A stretch of 64,000 nucleotides of DNA, from NCBI GenBank assembly GCA_044370475.1, contig JBILVK010000003.1, positions 1 through 64,000 of the forward strand, read 5' to 3'. The notes below the pieces were generated by a model, which had not been told where the DNA came from, did not search any database, and was given only the letters and a program-made list of their open reading frames with translations. Source of the DNA: B1 sp044370475 (GTDB taxonomy: Bacteria; Bacteroidota; Bacteroidia; UKL13-3). Below, piece after piece: positions 18,164-26,666 of the stretch (the first letter of the stretch is position 1; each line of letters starts with the position of its first letter). A program made the position numbers and the translations under genes.

Positions 18164-18994
18164 CTAAATCACCACCTGCTCCAACAACCTAATTCCCTTC
18201 TCTGTCTGCTGCACCGTGCAAGCTGCGTGAAATGGGTCATGCTCAAAAAACAAAATATCACCACGCTCAGCAGCAGTTGCTAAAATCGCACTCTTCTCCT
18301 GCATGGTGTCGAGCGGACGAACATCATAACCCATCACATAAGCCGTAGGAATATGCGCTTGTGTTGGAATAACGTCTGCCAAATATACCACACGCTTTCC
18401 TTGATAAGGAATAATGGGATGAATCATTTGATTGGTATGGCCTTTAGAATAAATCAAATCAATCTCTGGATGAAACAACTCCCCTTCCTTCAATAATTTT
18501 AACTGTCCGCTCTCTTGTATTGGCAAAATATTGTCGCGCAAGAAACTCGCCTTCTCACGTGCATTGGGCTTCTGACTCTCATTCCAATGCGCCTCAGCAA
18601 CCCAATAGGTAGCATTGGGAAAGGCCGTTTGAAAAGCTGTCCTATCCTTATTCCACTCAATACTTCCGCCACAATGATCAAAATGCAAATGGGTTAAAAC
18701 CATATCGGTAATATCTGCCTTGGTAAAGCCATGTTTGTTCAACGATTTCTCCAAACTATCATCGCCATGCAAAAAGTAAAATCCTAAAAATTTATCATCC
18801 TGCTTATTGCCAATACCATTGTCTATTAAGATTAATCTTTTTCCGTCCTGAACCAACAAACAACGCATGGCCAAACGAATCATATTGTTCTCATCTGCAG
18901 GATTGGCCTTGTTCCAAATGCTCTTAGGAACCACGCCAAACATGGCTCCACCATCCAACTTAAAATACCCCGTATCTATTGTAAATAATTCCAT
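18164..18994 (-). CDS. MBL-fold metallo-hydrolase, AHL-lactonase-like
   Basis: A 276-residue protein of the metallo-beta-lactamase superfamily. Metal ligands are visible in LTHLHFDHCGG, and further histidine or aspartate ligands are likely in YSKGHTNQM, VVYLADVIPT and FFEHDPFH. The order and spacing match the AttM/AiiA-type quorum-quenching lactonases and their relatives. Those share the fold but also include other esterases, so substrate assignment remains open. No signal peptide is present, so it is cytoplasmic. It is probably transcribed with the membrane methyltransferase-like gene downstream. Confidence 0.85.
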   Translation of the reverse strand: MELFTIDTGYFKLDGGAMFGVVPKSIWNKANPADENNMIRLAMRCLLVQDGKRLILIDNGIGNKQDDKFLGFYFLHGDDSLEKSLNKHGFTKADITDMVLTHLHFDHCGGSIEWNKDRTAFQTAFPNATYWVAEAHWNESQKPNAREKASFLRDNILPIQESGQLKLLKEGELFHPEIDLIYSKGHTNQMIHPIIPYQGKRVVYLADVIPTQAHIPTAYVMGYDVRPLDTMQEKSAILATAAERGDILFFEHDPFHAACTVQQTEKGIRLLEQVVI

Positions 18995-19077
18995 GGAACA
19001 AGTTTAATAAAAAAATCAATCTGCCAAACTATAAAATTTTTGCTGGGACTTACATTGCCTTTGGCCATTTTGTAAAA

Positions 19078-19158
19078 GTTCGGATTACAAATCCGAACTA
19101 GCACTGTTTTGTTTAATTAGCTGGAATGGTTAGCTGGGTTCGGATTACAAATCCGAAC
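19078..19158. repeat. Two copies of a perfect palindrome GTTCGGATT-N3-AATCCGAAC
   Basis: Identical 21-base palindromes start at 19078 and 19138, 60 bases apart, each followed by CTAGC. The GGATT-N3-AATCC core is shared with the tandem array just downstream and with the block at 46.88-47.02 kb. It looks like a REP-like dispersed palindrome family. Confidence 0.8.
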
Positions 19159-19174
19159 TAGCCACTGTTTTGGT

Positions 19175-19382
19175 AGCTGGAAAGGATTTGTAATCCTTTC
19201 CTTAATTAACTCGCTTGCATAAAAATAGCTGGAAAGGATTTGCAATCCTTTCCTTAATCAACTCGCTTGCATAAAAATAGCTGGAAAGGATTTGTAATCC
19301 TTTCCTTAATTAACTCGCTTGCATAAAAATAGCTGGAAAGGATTTGCAATCCTTTCCTTAATCAACTCGCCTGCATAAAAAC
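19175..19382. repeat. Four tandem 52-bp units, each with a palindrome GGAAAGGATT-N3-AATCCTTTCC
   Basis: Units start at 19175, 19227, 19279 and 19331. Copies 1 and 3 share TGTAATCC and TTAATTAAC; copies 2 and 4 share TGCAATCC and TTAATCAAC. The alternation gives a 104-bp higher-order unit, so a two-unit block was duplicated. With the two palindromes above it fills the 398-base gap between the MBL gene and the next gene. The array is too short and too palindromic for CRISPR. Confidence 0.9.
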
Positions 19383-19392
19383 TAATCAACAA

Positions 19393-20076
19393 CTACTTTT
19401 CCTTATTAAACATCTTACTCATACTATCAAACAAGATGCTAACATTAAAATATACCGCCTCTATACCTTCGTCGTTTTTCTTCACTTTTAATCGATCACA
19501 TTGCATAGCAGTTAAACTTTGCATACCTGCAGATTCTAAATCCATCCAATTCAACATTGTATATTCATTACCTACATTAATCACCCAAAAGGCGGTTTCC
19601 TCCGTTTTACCATCACCCGTAGAATAAATCGTTTCCATAATTCCCCTAAACATCGCTATCGCATTTCTCCGCTCTGCATCCCTATCCAACATTTTATATG
19701 CGTAGGCAAGGTAAAGCCAATTGTCAACATCAAAGGGCATTTCCTTCAGCACTTTCTCACTTAAGGTAATAATCTTCTCCAAGTCCTTTTCACTGTGCTT
19801 CTCTTTACTGTTTAAAATTTCCTTCAATTTTTTATCATCTCCACTTCCGTACGGACTGTATTTTTCTTGCACTGCCCCACCATAATACAAATAGAAAAAA
19901 TCATCTTCTAGCAGCATAGTATCTTTTTTTAAATACCTATTCATCAAACCCGAATAGTTATATTTTGCGCTATCTGCTAGCACCAGTTTAACTTCCTTTA
20001 AGTTTACTTTCCTAAAGGAATCCTGTCCAAAACATAAGCTTGGCAACAAAAAAAGTAGGCTAATTAATTTCATCAT
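19393..20076 (-). CDS. Secreted hypothetical protein (TPR-like helical)
   Basis: A 227-residue protein with a signal peptide MMKLISLLFLLPSLCFGQ and no sorting domain, so probably periplasmic or outer-membrane associated. The middle (EKVLKEMPFDVDNWLYLAYAYKML) reads like tetratricopeptide helices. The C-terminus YFNVSILFDSMSKMFNKEK resembles other small Bacteroidota proteins annotated only as DUF4919/hypothetical. The family assignment is a guess and no function is proposed. It lies 72 bases downstream of a TonB-domain gene on the same strand. Confidence 0.75.
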   Translation of the reverse strand: MMKLISLLFLLPSLCFGQDSFRKVNLKEVKLVLADSAKYNYSGLMNRYLKKDTMLLEDDFFYLYYGGAVQEKYSPYGSGDDKKLKEILNSKEKHSEKDLEKIITLSEKVLKEMPFDVDNWLYLAYAYKMLDRDAERRNAIAMFRGIMETIYSTGDGKTEETAFWVINVGNEYTMLNWMDLESAGMQSLTAMQCDRLKVKKNDEGIEAVYFNVSILFDSMSKMFNKEK

Positions 20077-20093
20077 ATAAAATTATAAAAAAG

Positions 20094-20107
20094 CAGGTTC
20101 GAACCAA
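20094..20107. repeat. Iterated palindrome, CAGGTTCGAACCAA
   Basis: A copy of GGTTCGAACC, the fully symmetric form, in the gap between two minus-strand genes. It resembles a tRNA T-arm but has no acceptor or anticodon stem around it. Confidence 0.55.
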
Positions 20108-20148
20108 CAATTTTTATCAAAAAATCTTAAAAAAATGCAACTCAAAAA

Positions 20149-20592
20149 TCAATTGAGTGCAAACCTAATTGGCAAAGTAAACTTTACCGTAACTGGCTTT
20201 CCATTTATCATACCTGGATTCCATCTAGGCATTGCCTTCACAACCCTAATAGCCTCCTCCTCTATTCCATAACCAATTGGCTCATTAACTGACATTATAT
20301 CTGTAATTTCACCCGATTGAGTTACAACAAAATTCAACACAACCTTACCTTGCTTTTTCTTCTTTCTTGCCTCCATAGGGTATACAACATTACTACTTAG
20401 GTATTCATACATTTTGTCTACCCCACCTGGAAAGTCAGGCATTTGTTCAGTTTGATAGGGGATATCATTTGCTTTTGACCCTTTCACAGAAGAAGCAGAA
20501 TCTTTTTTTTCTGAAACTTGTGCAACTGCATCAAAACCAAGAAATCCAAAAGCAAATAGAACCAAAAACTTAAAGTAGATTGTATTTTTCAT
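20149..20592 (-). CDS. Secreted stand-alone TonB C-terminal-domain protein
   Basis: A 147-residue protein from the start MKNTIYFKF. It has a signal peptide ending AVAQ and then one TonB C-terminal domain (EQMPDFPGGVDKMYEYL to the end, KFTLPIRFALN). It lacks the N-terminal anchor and proline-rich spacer that let TonB reach ExbB/ExbD. It is therefore not a complete energy transducer, and may bind outer membrane receptors or act as a periplasmic adaptor. A close paralogue of identical length lies at 30669, and the anchored TonB at 51635 shares the same C-terminal end. It follows the PKD protein gene by 83 bases. Confidence 0.85.
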   Translation of the reverse strand: MKNTIYFKFLVLFAFGFLGFDAVAQVSEKKDSASSVKGSKANDIPYQTEQMPDFPGGVDKMYEYLSSNVVYPMEARKKKKQGKVVLNFVVTQSGEITDIMSVNEPIGYGIEEEAIRVVKAMPRWNPGMINGKPVTVKFTLPIRFALN

Positions 20593-20675
20593 AGTAAACA
20601 ATAATAAATAAAATATAGGAAAAATAGATGGAATTCCAGTTAATGTTAAATTCACCATTCTGGTAAAATTTAATA

Positions 20676-23600
20676 TTAACGAAGCAAGGTAACATTACCT
20701 TTTAGCGTTGCAAATTTACCTTTACGACCATACCCTGTGGCAACAAATACATAAACATCTGAGGGCGCGGGAGCGCCATTAAACGTGCCATCCCAAGCGG
20801 CATACAAGTCAGTGGTTTCATAAACCGTTTCGCCCCACCTATTGTAAATGCGCAACTCAAAACTCTTGATAAAAACACCTTGTATCAAAAAACCATCATT
20901 CAGCAAATCTCCATTGCAGGTAAAGGCATTGGGTGCATACAACCTCGGCGCGGTATTCATGCAAGCGAGGTTCGACCAACTTTCAACCCAATTGCTGTCT
21001 TTCTGATAAGCCACCACCTGATAACAATAATCATCTTGATTAAAACTCAAATAATTGTGCTTCACCGCAAAGGTATCTCCCATCATTTTTGTGGCTATCA
21101 ATTGGTCAATTCCCAAACTATCATTCCTAAAAAATAACTCATACAGCTCCACCCCAGAAGCCCATTCCTTGTAGGGATTCCAGCTCAACACAGGATCTGC
21201 CACCAACTTATCATTCTTCTCCATATCTATTTGCAACAACAAACTTTTAGCCATATTAGAGGGTTCTCCTAAACCACCACAAGCGTCTTCAATAAATACC
21301 AAATATTCATATGCGTAATTTTGTACATCCACGTCTGCATCCAAAAATGCAGTTTCGGTCTGATCCAAAACAATGCGCTTGAACATGCGATTAGGATCTA
21401 AACTCCTCTTTTCTATCACAAACTTATACGGAAATTTATGATTCCTCTTTTGCCATTGAACCAATACCTGCCTATTGTTTTCTACTGTAGCTCTCACCGT
21501 TCTGGTATGCGGTGTATTAGCCAAAAATAGTGGTATGGCCGCTGCAGTATCACTCATAGAAACTTGTCCACCATAACTAGCCATTACCTTATAAAAAGTG
21601 AGCTTATGACAATACACCAAACTATCTACATAAGCTAAATTTGAACCAGGAACTTCGCCAATCTTCTCAAATAAGTTCAGCTGCTCATTCAACCTATAAA
21701 CCACATAAGTATTCACAGAATCCCAGCCCACATAAGGCGTCCAGTTCAGCTGTACCGCGTTCACCACACCATTTGCCTTAAGCTCAACTGTGGTATGTCT
21801 ACGACTTGGTTCAGACCGATTATTACATACATCTACAGCCTGCATTTCATAAGAATAGTTATAGAAGCGTGTACTTAAATTGTTAAAATATTGAAAGGTA
21901 TCGTTCAAGTTATTTACCGGCCTTTGTTGGCCAAAACTCACCCCATTCCAATTGTAATGGATAAGGTAATAATCAAAATCTACCTCCGTATTTGATGGAA
22001 AGGAAAAGGATACCATCTCATCGGTTTCTACACTTGCTCTATAGGCAGTAGGCTTTTGGGGCGGAATAGTATCTTTAAAAACACTCACTGCTACAGAATC
22101 TATTTTTTGCCCCACACATCCTTGGTCGTCAATAACCTTAAACATCACTGGAATATTGCCCAAACGATTGCATAAGTAGGTGTGCGGACCAATTGAATAA
22201 TGCAAAACTCCATCTATATTCCATACATGATAATTAACCGGAAATGGGTGTACAACATCTCCCGTAAGTGTTATGCTTGCCCCCAAACATGCCTTCTTTT
22301 TACTGGCAAAAAAATCTACTTGTGGATTGGGAAAAACAGAAATCGAATCAATAGGAGGCAATCCAACTTTACATCCTGCCGAATCAGTTAACGTTAAGTT
22401 TGGAATATACCTACCTGCTTGGGTATAGGTGTGTTTTGTATTGGCATTGGTATCTATGGTTCCATCTCCCATATCCCATTCAAACTTTATAACATTGGTG
22501 GCAGTAGCACTAAAATCAACGGTTAAGGGTACACAACCATAATTGGGTGCAAGTGTAAAATTACCTTGTGGACCACCAATAACAATCATATCGGGAATGC
22601 TTTTAAATGAGGTGCATCCTATACTATCTGTAAGGGTAAGCTTAACAGAATAAGACCCAGGCAAAAGATAAATACGGGTGGGATTTTGCAAACTTGATTG
22701 TCCGCCATCGCCAAACTCCCAATACCAATTCTTGATGGGTGTAGTGCCTGCTTTTGAATAATCGGTAAAATAAATTGGTGGTCCCGGACAGTTGATTTTC
22801 TTTGGGTTCGCATCAAAATCTACTTTAGGCGGACCCGTTACAATATGAAAAGTTTGGGCAAAAGAATCCTTGCAATTATAGGCATCCGTTGCTATCAATT
22901 TCACTAAAATGGAGGTATCTGCGCTATACACTTTTTTAAGGGTGCGGGCAGTAGAAATATGATTATCTATATTCCAAGTATAGTTCATTGGAGTTAATCC
23001 TACCAAATCATCAGCAATGGGCGTAAAGACAAATGTATCTGCTATACAATTCTTTTCTTGTTTAAAGGTAAACAGTGGCTTTGGTTTAGATATAAACAGT
23101 TTTCTATTTAATGAAAACCTGCATCCCATGCTATCCTCCACCACCAATTTCAAAGTAAATCCACTGTTCTGATAGGCAGGTGGAAGTTGATAAATATACC
23201 TAGAATAAATTGAATCGGGGTGCCCATAAACTGTTGAATCTCCTGTCCCCCAATACCATATTCTTTTGCGTATCGGTAAGTCGGTTCTAGATGAATCAAC
23301 CACCTGCATGAGCATGGGCGCACAACCAAAAAAGGAACTTGCATTTAACTTCACTTGGCCTCCACTTACCAAAATAGAATCGGTTTTAAGTAAAGTGTAC
23401 GAACACCCATTTTTATCCCTAATATTCATGGTAACAGAATACTTTCCAGGATTAACCAAAAGCGCATTTACTTTATTTCCAGTATAGGTATTTCCACCTA
23501 CCGTAAATTCACAAAATACAAAATCTGATGCAGGCTGTGTGGTATTGGTTAAGGTTAAGGTATGCGGCATACAAGCAACCTTTTCCGACATAGTAAAACT

Positions 23601-25682
23601 AGGTTTTATACCCGTTTGTATGTTTACACTTAAGGAGTGAACAGAGCTACAACCTGTAAGGGTGTCTATGGCCAAAAGGGTAACCAAATATGTCCCACTG
23701 CTGTCATAATCATGGGTAACATTTCTAGAAGAAGATGTCCAACCATCACCAAAATTCCAAATAAATTTGTTCCCCCCACGGGTAAGGTTATTAAATGTCA
23801 CAAACGACTTGGAGCAACCTGCTAAACTGGTAGTAAAACGTGCAATTGGACCAAGAATTCGAATGTATTTTTGCTTAACCGTATCAGAGAGACAACCATG
23901 ATGGTTTGCCACCAAACCAACATCAAAGGTGCCGGTATCTTTAAACACAATTTGATTCTCGTTTTGTGATAAAATGATACTCGTATCAATTGGCGTCCAG
24001 GTATACTTTAAATTGGGTAAATTAGGAATGCTATTCTTGGTAAAAACCACGGGTTGTTCACTGTAACAATAAACCCTTTTAAGACTAGAAAAATCAAGCT
24101 TTACAGGCATTCCTACCTTCACCGTATCCACTTTTGAAAAGCTGCAACCTTCTACCGTAGTAGCCAATAATGTTACCAAATAAATACCTGTATCTAAATA
24201 CGTATAATTTGCATTTTTACTCGTTGCATTTGCACCTACCTTCCCAAAATTCCAGTTAAACTGTGTAAAAGGTGGAGTATTGGTATCATTCACAAAAAAT
24301 TGAACCGCCAAAGGAAAGCAACCAGATCTTGGCTGAATAAGAGTTCCAAGCATTGCTGGCTTTACCACTATATAGGCAGGCCTCACCAAAGTATCCTTGC
24401 ATCCATTTGCATGTGTGGTTATCAATGAAACAGTATAGGTACCATTTTGCAGGTAATTGGCGCTTGGATTTTTTTGGCTTGAACTTGTACTATTTCCAAA
24501 GTTCCATTGCCAAGAAACAGCATTGATGCTAGAGTCGCGAAAATTAACGTTTGCGGGCGTTTTGCAAAACCACAATCTATTGGCATCAAAATTACTTTTA
24601 GAAGAAGGCAATACCGTAAAAAAGGAAGGCTTCAAGGCATTTACTATGCAATTTCCAATCTTAACCTTGAGTTCCAATGAGTAGGTGCCTGCTGCCAAAT
24701 TATTTAAAACGGGATGTTTAAAATTTGAAACCAAAGCCCCATTTAAATACCACTCATAGGTTATGCCAAAAGTGTCGAAATTGGTAGTATTGAATAGGGC
24801 AATTTTTCCAGGCGCACATAAATCTGGAGTACCACTTATGATAAAATTGGGAACCACATCTACTACCTTAATAAAGGCTGGCTTCACCACATTTACCGTA
24901 CATTGAGCCGCATTTGTAACCCGCAATGAAACATTAAATTGTCCGTGCGCTGCATAATTTGCCGCAGGATCTTTAGCGGTGCTCTGGTTGCCATTGCCAA
25001 AGTCCCATTTGTAACTGTAGACCGATGCCGGAGAAACGCTACTAGTAAATTGTGTTGCAAAGGGTGCGGTACAACCAAAGAAAGGGCTGGCCGTAAAATC
25101 AACTATAGGTTTGGTCTGAACCAATATATAATTATTTTTAATCAATGCTTTTTTACACCCGTTGCCATCCGTAACCATCAAACTGATATGGTAAGAACCT
25201 CCATTGCTAAATGTGTTAAAAGGATTCTTAAGATTAGAAACCTGACCATCTCCAAAGTCCCACGACCAAGCAGAAATGGTACTTAATGGCGAGCTGCTTA
25301 TATCAGTAAAACCAATCTTAAGAGGAGCACAACCAGAGGTACTTGTAACTTGAAAATCAACGCTAGGTAAAGGATAAACAGTGATATAATCAACCATTGT
25401 TTTGATATTGGTACCTAAAGAATTACTTACGGTTAATTTTACGGTATATTTTCCAGCAGTAACAAAAGAAGCCGATGGATTTTGAAGGGTAGATTTATTT
25501 CCATTGCCAAAATCCCATAAATAATTAATGGGATTATTGGTAGAAAGGCTGGTAAACTGCACCAGCATGGGCGCACAGCCATACGTTTGATTCGCAGAAA
25601 AATTGGCAACAGGTTGTGTAAATCCTTTAAAACTAATTAAAAGAAGCACAAAATATAGCAATTTCCTGGGTATGATAGGCAC
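20676..25682 (-). CDS. PKD-repeat surface protein with gliding-motility-type T9SS C-terminal domain
   Basis: A 1668-residue secreted protein with signal peptide MPIIPRKLLYFVLLLISFKG. Residues from 25 to about 1130 are a string of PKD-type beta-sandwich repeats; at least nine show the WDFGDG-like core (for example YLWDFGNGN, WSWDFGDGQ, FIWNFGDGW, FEWDMGDGT). Fibronectin-III-like regions follow from about 1180. The end, PNAFTCNGDLLNDGF to WDGTFNGAPAPSDVYVF and KGNVTLLR, is a type B (gliding motility-associated) sorting domain. Such proteins are exported by T9SS and often filamentous or adhesive. It precedes the secreted TonB-domain gene on the same strand. Iterated-motif copies at 21808 and 25113 lie inside. 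Confidence 0.92.
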   Translation of the reverse strand: MPIIPRKLLYFVLLLISFKGFTQPVANFSANQTYGCAPMLVQFTSLSTNNPINYLWDFGNGNKSTLQNPSASFVTAGKYTVKLTVSNSLGTNIKTMVDYITVYPLPSVDFQVTSTSGCAPLKIGFTDISSSPLSTISAWSWDFGDGQVSNLKNPFNTFSNGGSYHISLMVTDGNGCKKALIKNNYILVQTKPIVDFTASPFFGCTAPFATQFTSSVSPASVYSYKWDFGNGNQSTAKDPAANYAAHGQFNVSLRVTNAAQCTVNVVKPAFIKVVDVVPNFIISGTPDLCAPGKIALFNTTNFDTFGITYEWYLNGALVSNFKHPVLNNLAAGTYSLELKVKIGNCIVNALKPSFFTVLPSSKSNFDANRLWFCKTPANVNFRDSSINAVSWQWNFGNSTSSSQKNPSANYLQNGTYTVSLITTHANGCKDTLVRPAYIVVKPAMLGTLIQPRSGCFPLAVQFFVNDTNTPPFTQFNWNFGKVGANATSKNANYTYLDTGIYLVTLLATTVEGCSFSKVDTVKVGMPVKLDFSSLKRVYCYSEQPVVFTKNSIPNLPNLKYTWTPIDTSIILSQNENQIVFKDTGTFDVGLVANHHGCLSDTVKQKYIRILGPIARFTTSLAGCSKSFVTFNNLTRGGNKFIWNFGDGWTSSSRNVTHDYDSSGTYLVTLLAIDTLTGCSSVHSLSVNIQTGIKPSFTMSEKVACMPHTLTLTNTTQPASDFVFCEFTVGGNTYTGNKVNALLVNPGKYSVTMNIRDKNGCSYTLLKTDSILVSGGQVKLNASSFFGCAPMLMQVVDSSRTDLPIRKRIWYWGTGDSTVYGHPDSIYSRYIYQLPPAYQNSGFTLKLVVEDSMGCRFSLNRKLFISKPKPLFTFKQEKNCIADTFVFTPIADDLVGLTPMNYTWNIDNHISTARTLKKVYSADTSILVKLIATDAYNCKDSFAQTFHIVTGPPKVDFDANPKKINCPGPPIYFTDYSKAGTTPIKNWYWEFGDGGQSSLQNPTRIYLLPGSYSVKLTLTDSIGCTSFKSIPDMIVIGGPQGNFTLAPNYGCVPLTVDFSATATNVIKFEWDMGDGTIDTNANTKHTYTQAGRYIPNLTLTDSAGCKVGLPPIDSISVFPNPQVDFFASKKKACLGASITLTGDVVHPFPVNYHVWNIDGVLHYSIGPHTYLCNRLGNIPVMFKVIDDQGCVGQKIDSVAVSVFKDTIPPQKPTAYRASVETDEMVSFSFPSNTEVDFDYYLIHYNWNGVSFGQQRPVNNLNDTFQYFNNLSTRFYNYSYEMQAVDVCNNRSEPSRRHTTVELKANGVVNAVQLNWTPYVGWDSVNTYVVYRLNEQLNLFEKIGEVPGSNLAYVDSLVYCHKLTFYKVMASYGGQVSMSDTAAAIPLFLANTPHTRTVRATVENNRQVLVQWQKRNHKFPYKFVIEKRSLDPNRMFKRIVLDQTETAFLDADVDVQNYAYEYLVFIEDACGGLGEPSNMAKSLLLQIDMEKNDKLVADPVLSWNPYKEWASGVELYELFFRNDSLGIDQLIATKMMGDTFAVKHNYLSFNQDDYCYQVVAYQKDSNWVESWSNLACMNTAPRLYAPNAFTCNGDLLNDGFLIQGVFIKSFELRIYNRWGETVYETTDLYAAWDGTFNGAPAPSDVYVFVATGYGRKGKFATLKGNVTLLR

Positions 25683-25699
25683 AAAATTCTAATTGCTAG

Positions 25700-26660
25700 C
25701 AATTTAATACTTTATCTATTTTATTCTAATCCCAAAGGGATAACTTGTATTAAATCCCGAAGGGATAACACAATCATAATCCCGTAGGGATGACACAACT
25801 ATAATCCCGTAGGGATAACACCATCATAATCCCAGAGGGATGGCCACATATTTAATCCCAGAGGGATGGCATATATATAATTAACTAGATTGCCTAGACA
25901 ATCATAATCCCGAAGGGATAACACAATCATAATCCCAGAGGGATAACACCACCATAATCCCGGAGGGATAACAAAACTATAATCCCGAAGGGATAACACA
26001 ACTATAATCCCGGAGGATGACATAAACATAATCCCGGAGGGATGGCACGTATATAATCCCCAAGGGATAACACAAACATAATCCCAGAGGGATGATATGT
26101 ATATAACACCCGATGGATAAAACGAATATAACCCTGTAGGGGTGGCATATTAATAATGCCTTAGAGAATACATTGTCTTGTCCCCTCTATGGTTATATTT
26201 ATGCCACCCCTCTGGGGTTATAACTAGTTGTTATATTCTCTGAGCTAGATACATAGCACCCCTCCGGGGTTATAATTTGTTTATATATATCACCGCAGGG
26301 CTCACACAATCATAACCCCAGAGGGGTGGCACTGTCTTGCCCCTTCTATGGTTATATTTATGCCACCCCTCTGGGGTTATAATTTGTTGGTATATATATT
26401 CGAACTAGATATATGCCACCCCTCCGGGGTTATAATTTGTTGGTATATCCATCTAACTAGATACATGACACCCCTCCGGGGTTATGGTTTTAGTGATGCA
26501 TTGGAATTTATAATCATTTCAGCCATAACATTTGTCCCAAGAATGACGTCACGATTTTACCCCAAAGGGGTAAAATAATTATAATCCCGGAGGGATGACA
26601 TATATATAATTCACTAGATTGCCTATAAAATCATAACCCCAGAGGGGTGACATATATATA
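25700..26660. repeat. Palindrome-rich intergenic repeat block, downstream copy
   Basis: Nearly one kilobase without a gene. From about 25725 to 26120 it holds more than a dozen units of AATCCCGNAGGGAT (arms ATCCC/GGGAT) every 26-30 bases, separated by short AT-rich spacers. From about 26130 to 26500 a second palindrome, CCACCCCTCCGGGG or its complement CCCCAGAGGGG, alternates with AT-rich spacers. The end (about 26340-26600) matches 30255-30520 in the same orientation, including ATGACGTCACGATT and ACTAGATTGCC. Reading frames within are translated palindromes, not genes. Confidence 0.9.
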
Positions 26661-26666
26661 TACCCC

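Noticed and set aside
19175..19382. 52-bp tandem array as CRISPR
   Set aside because: The whole unit is repeated, with no unique spacers.
20096..20105. GGTTCGAACC as a tRNA T-arm (also at 46429 and 53764)
   Set aside because: No acceptor stem, D-arm or anticodon arm is present around any copy.
25799..26029. 76-codon open frame
   Set aside because: It translates the palindrome repeats; no gene-like sequence.
25720..26660. Regularly spaced repeats as a CRISPR array
   Set aside because: Units are contiguous palindromes with short similar spacers and no cas genes nearby.
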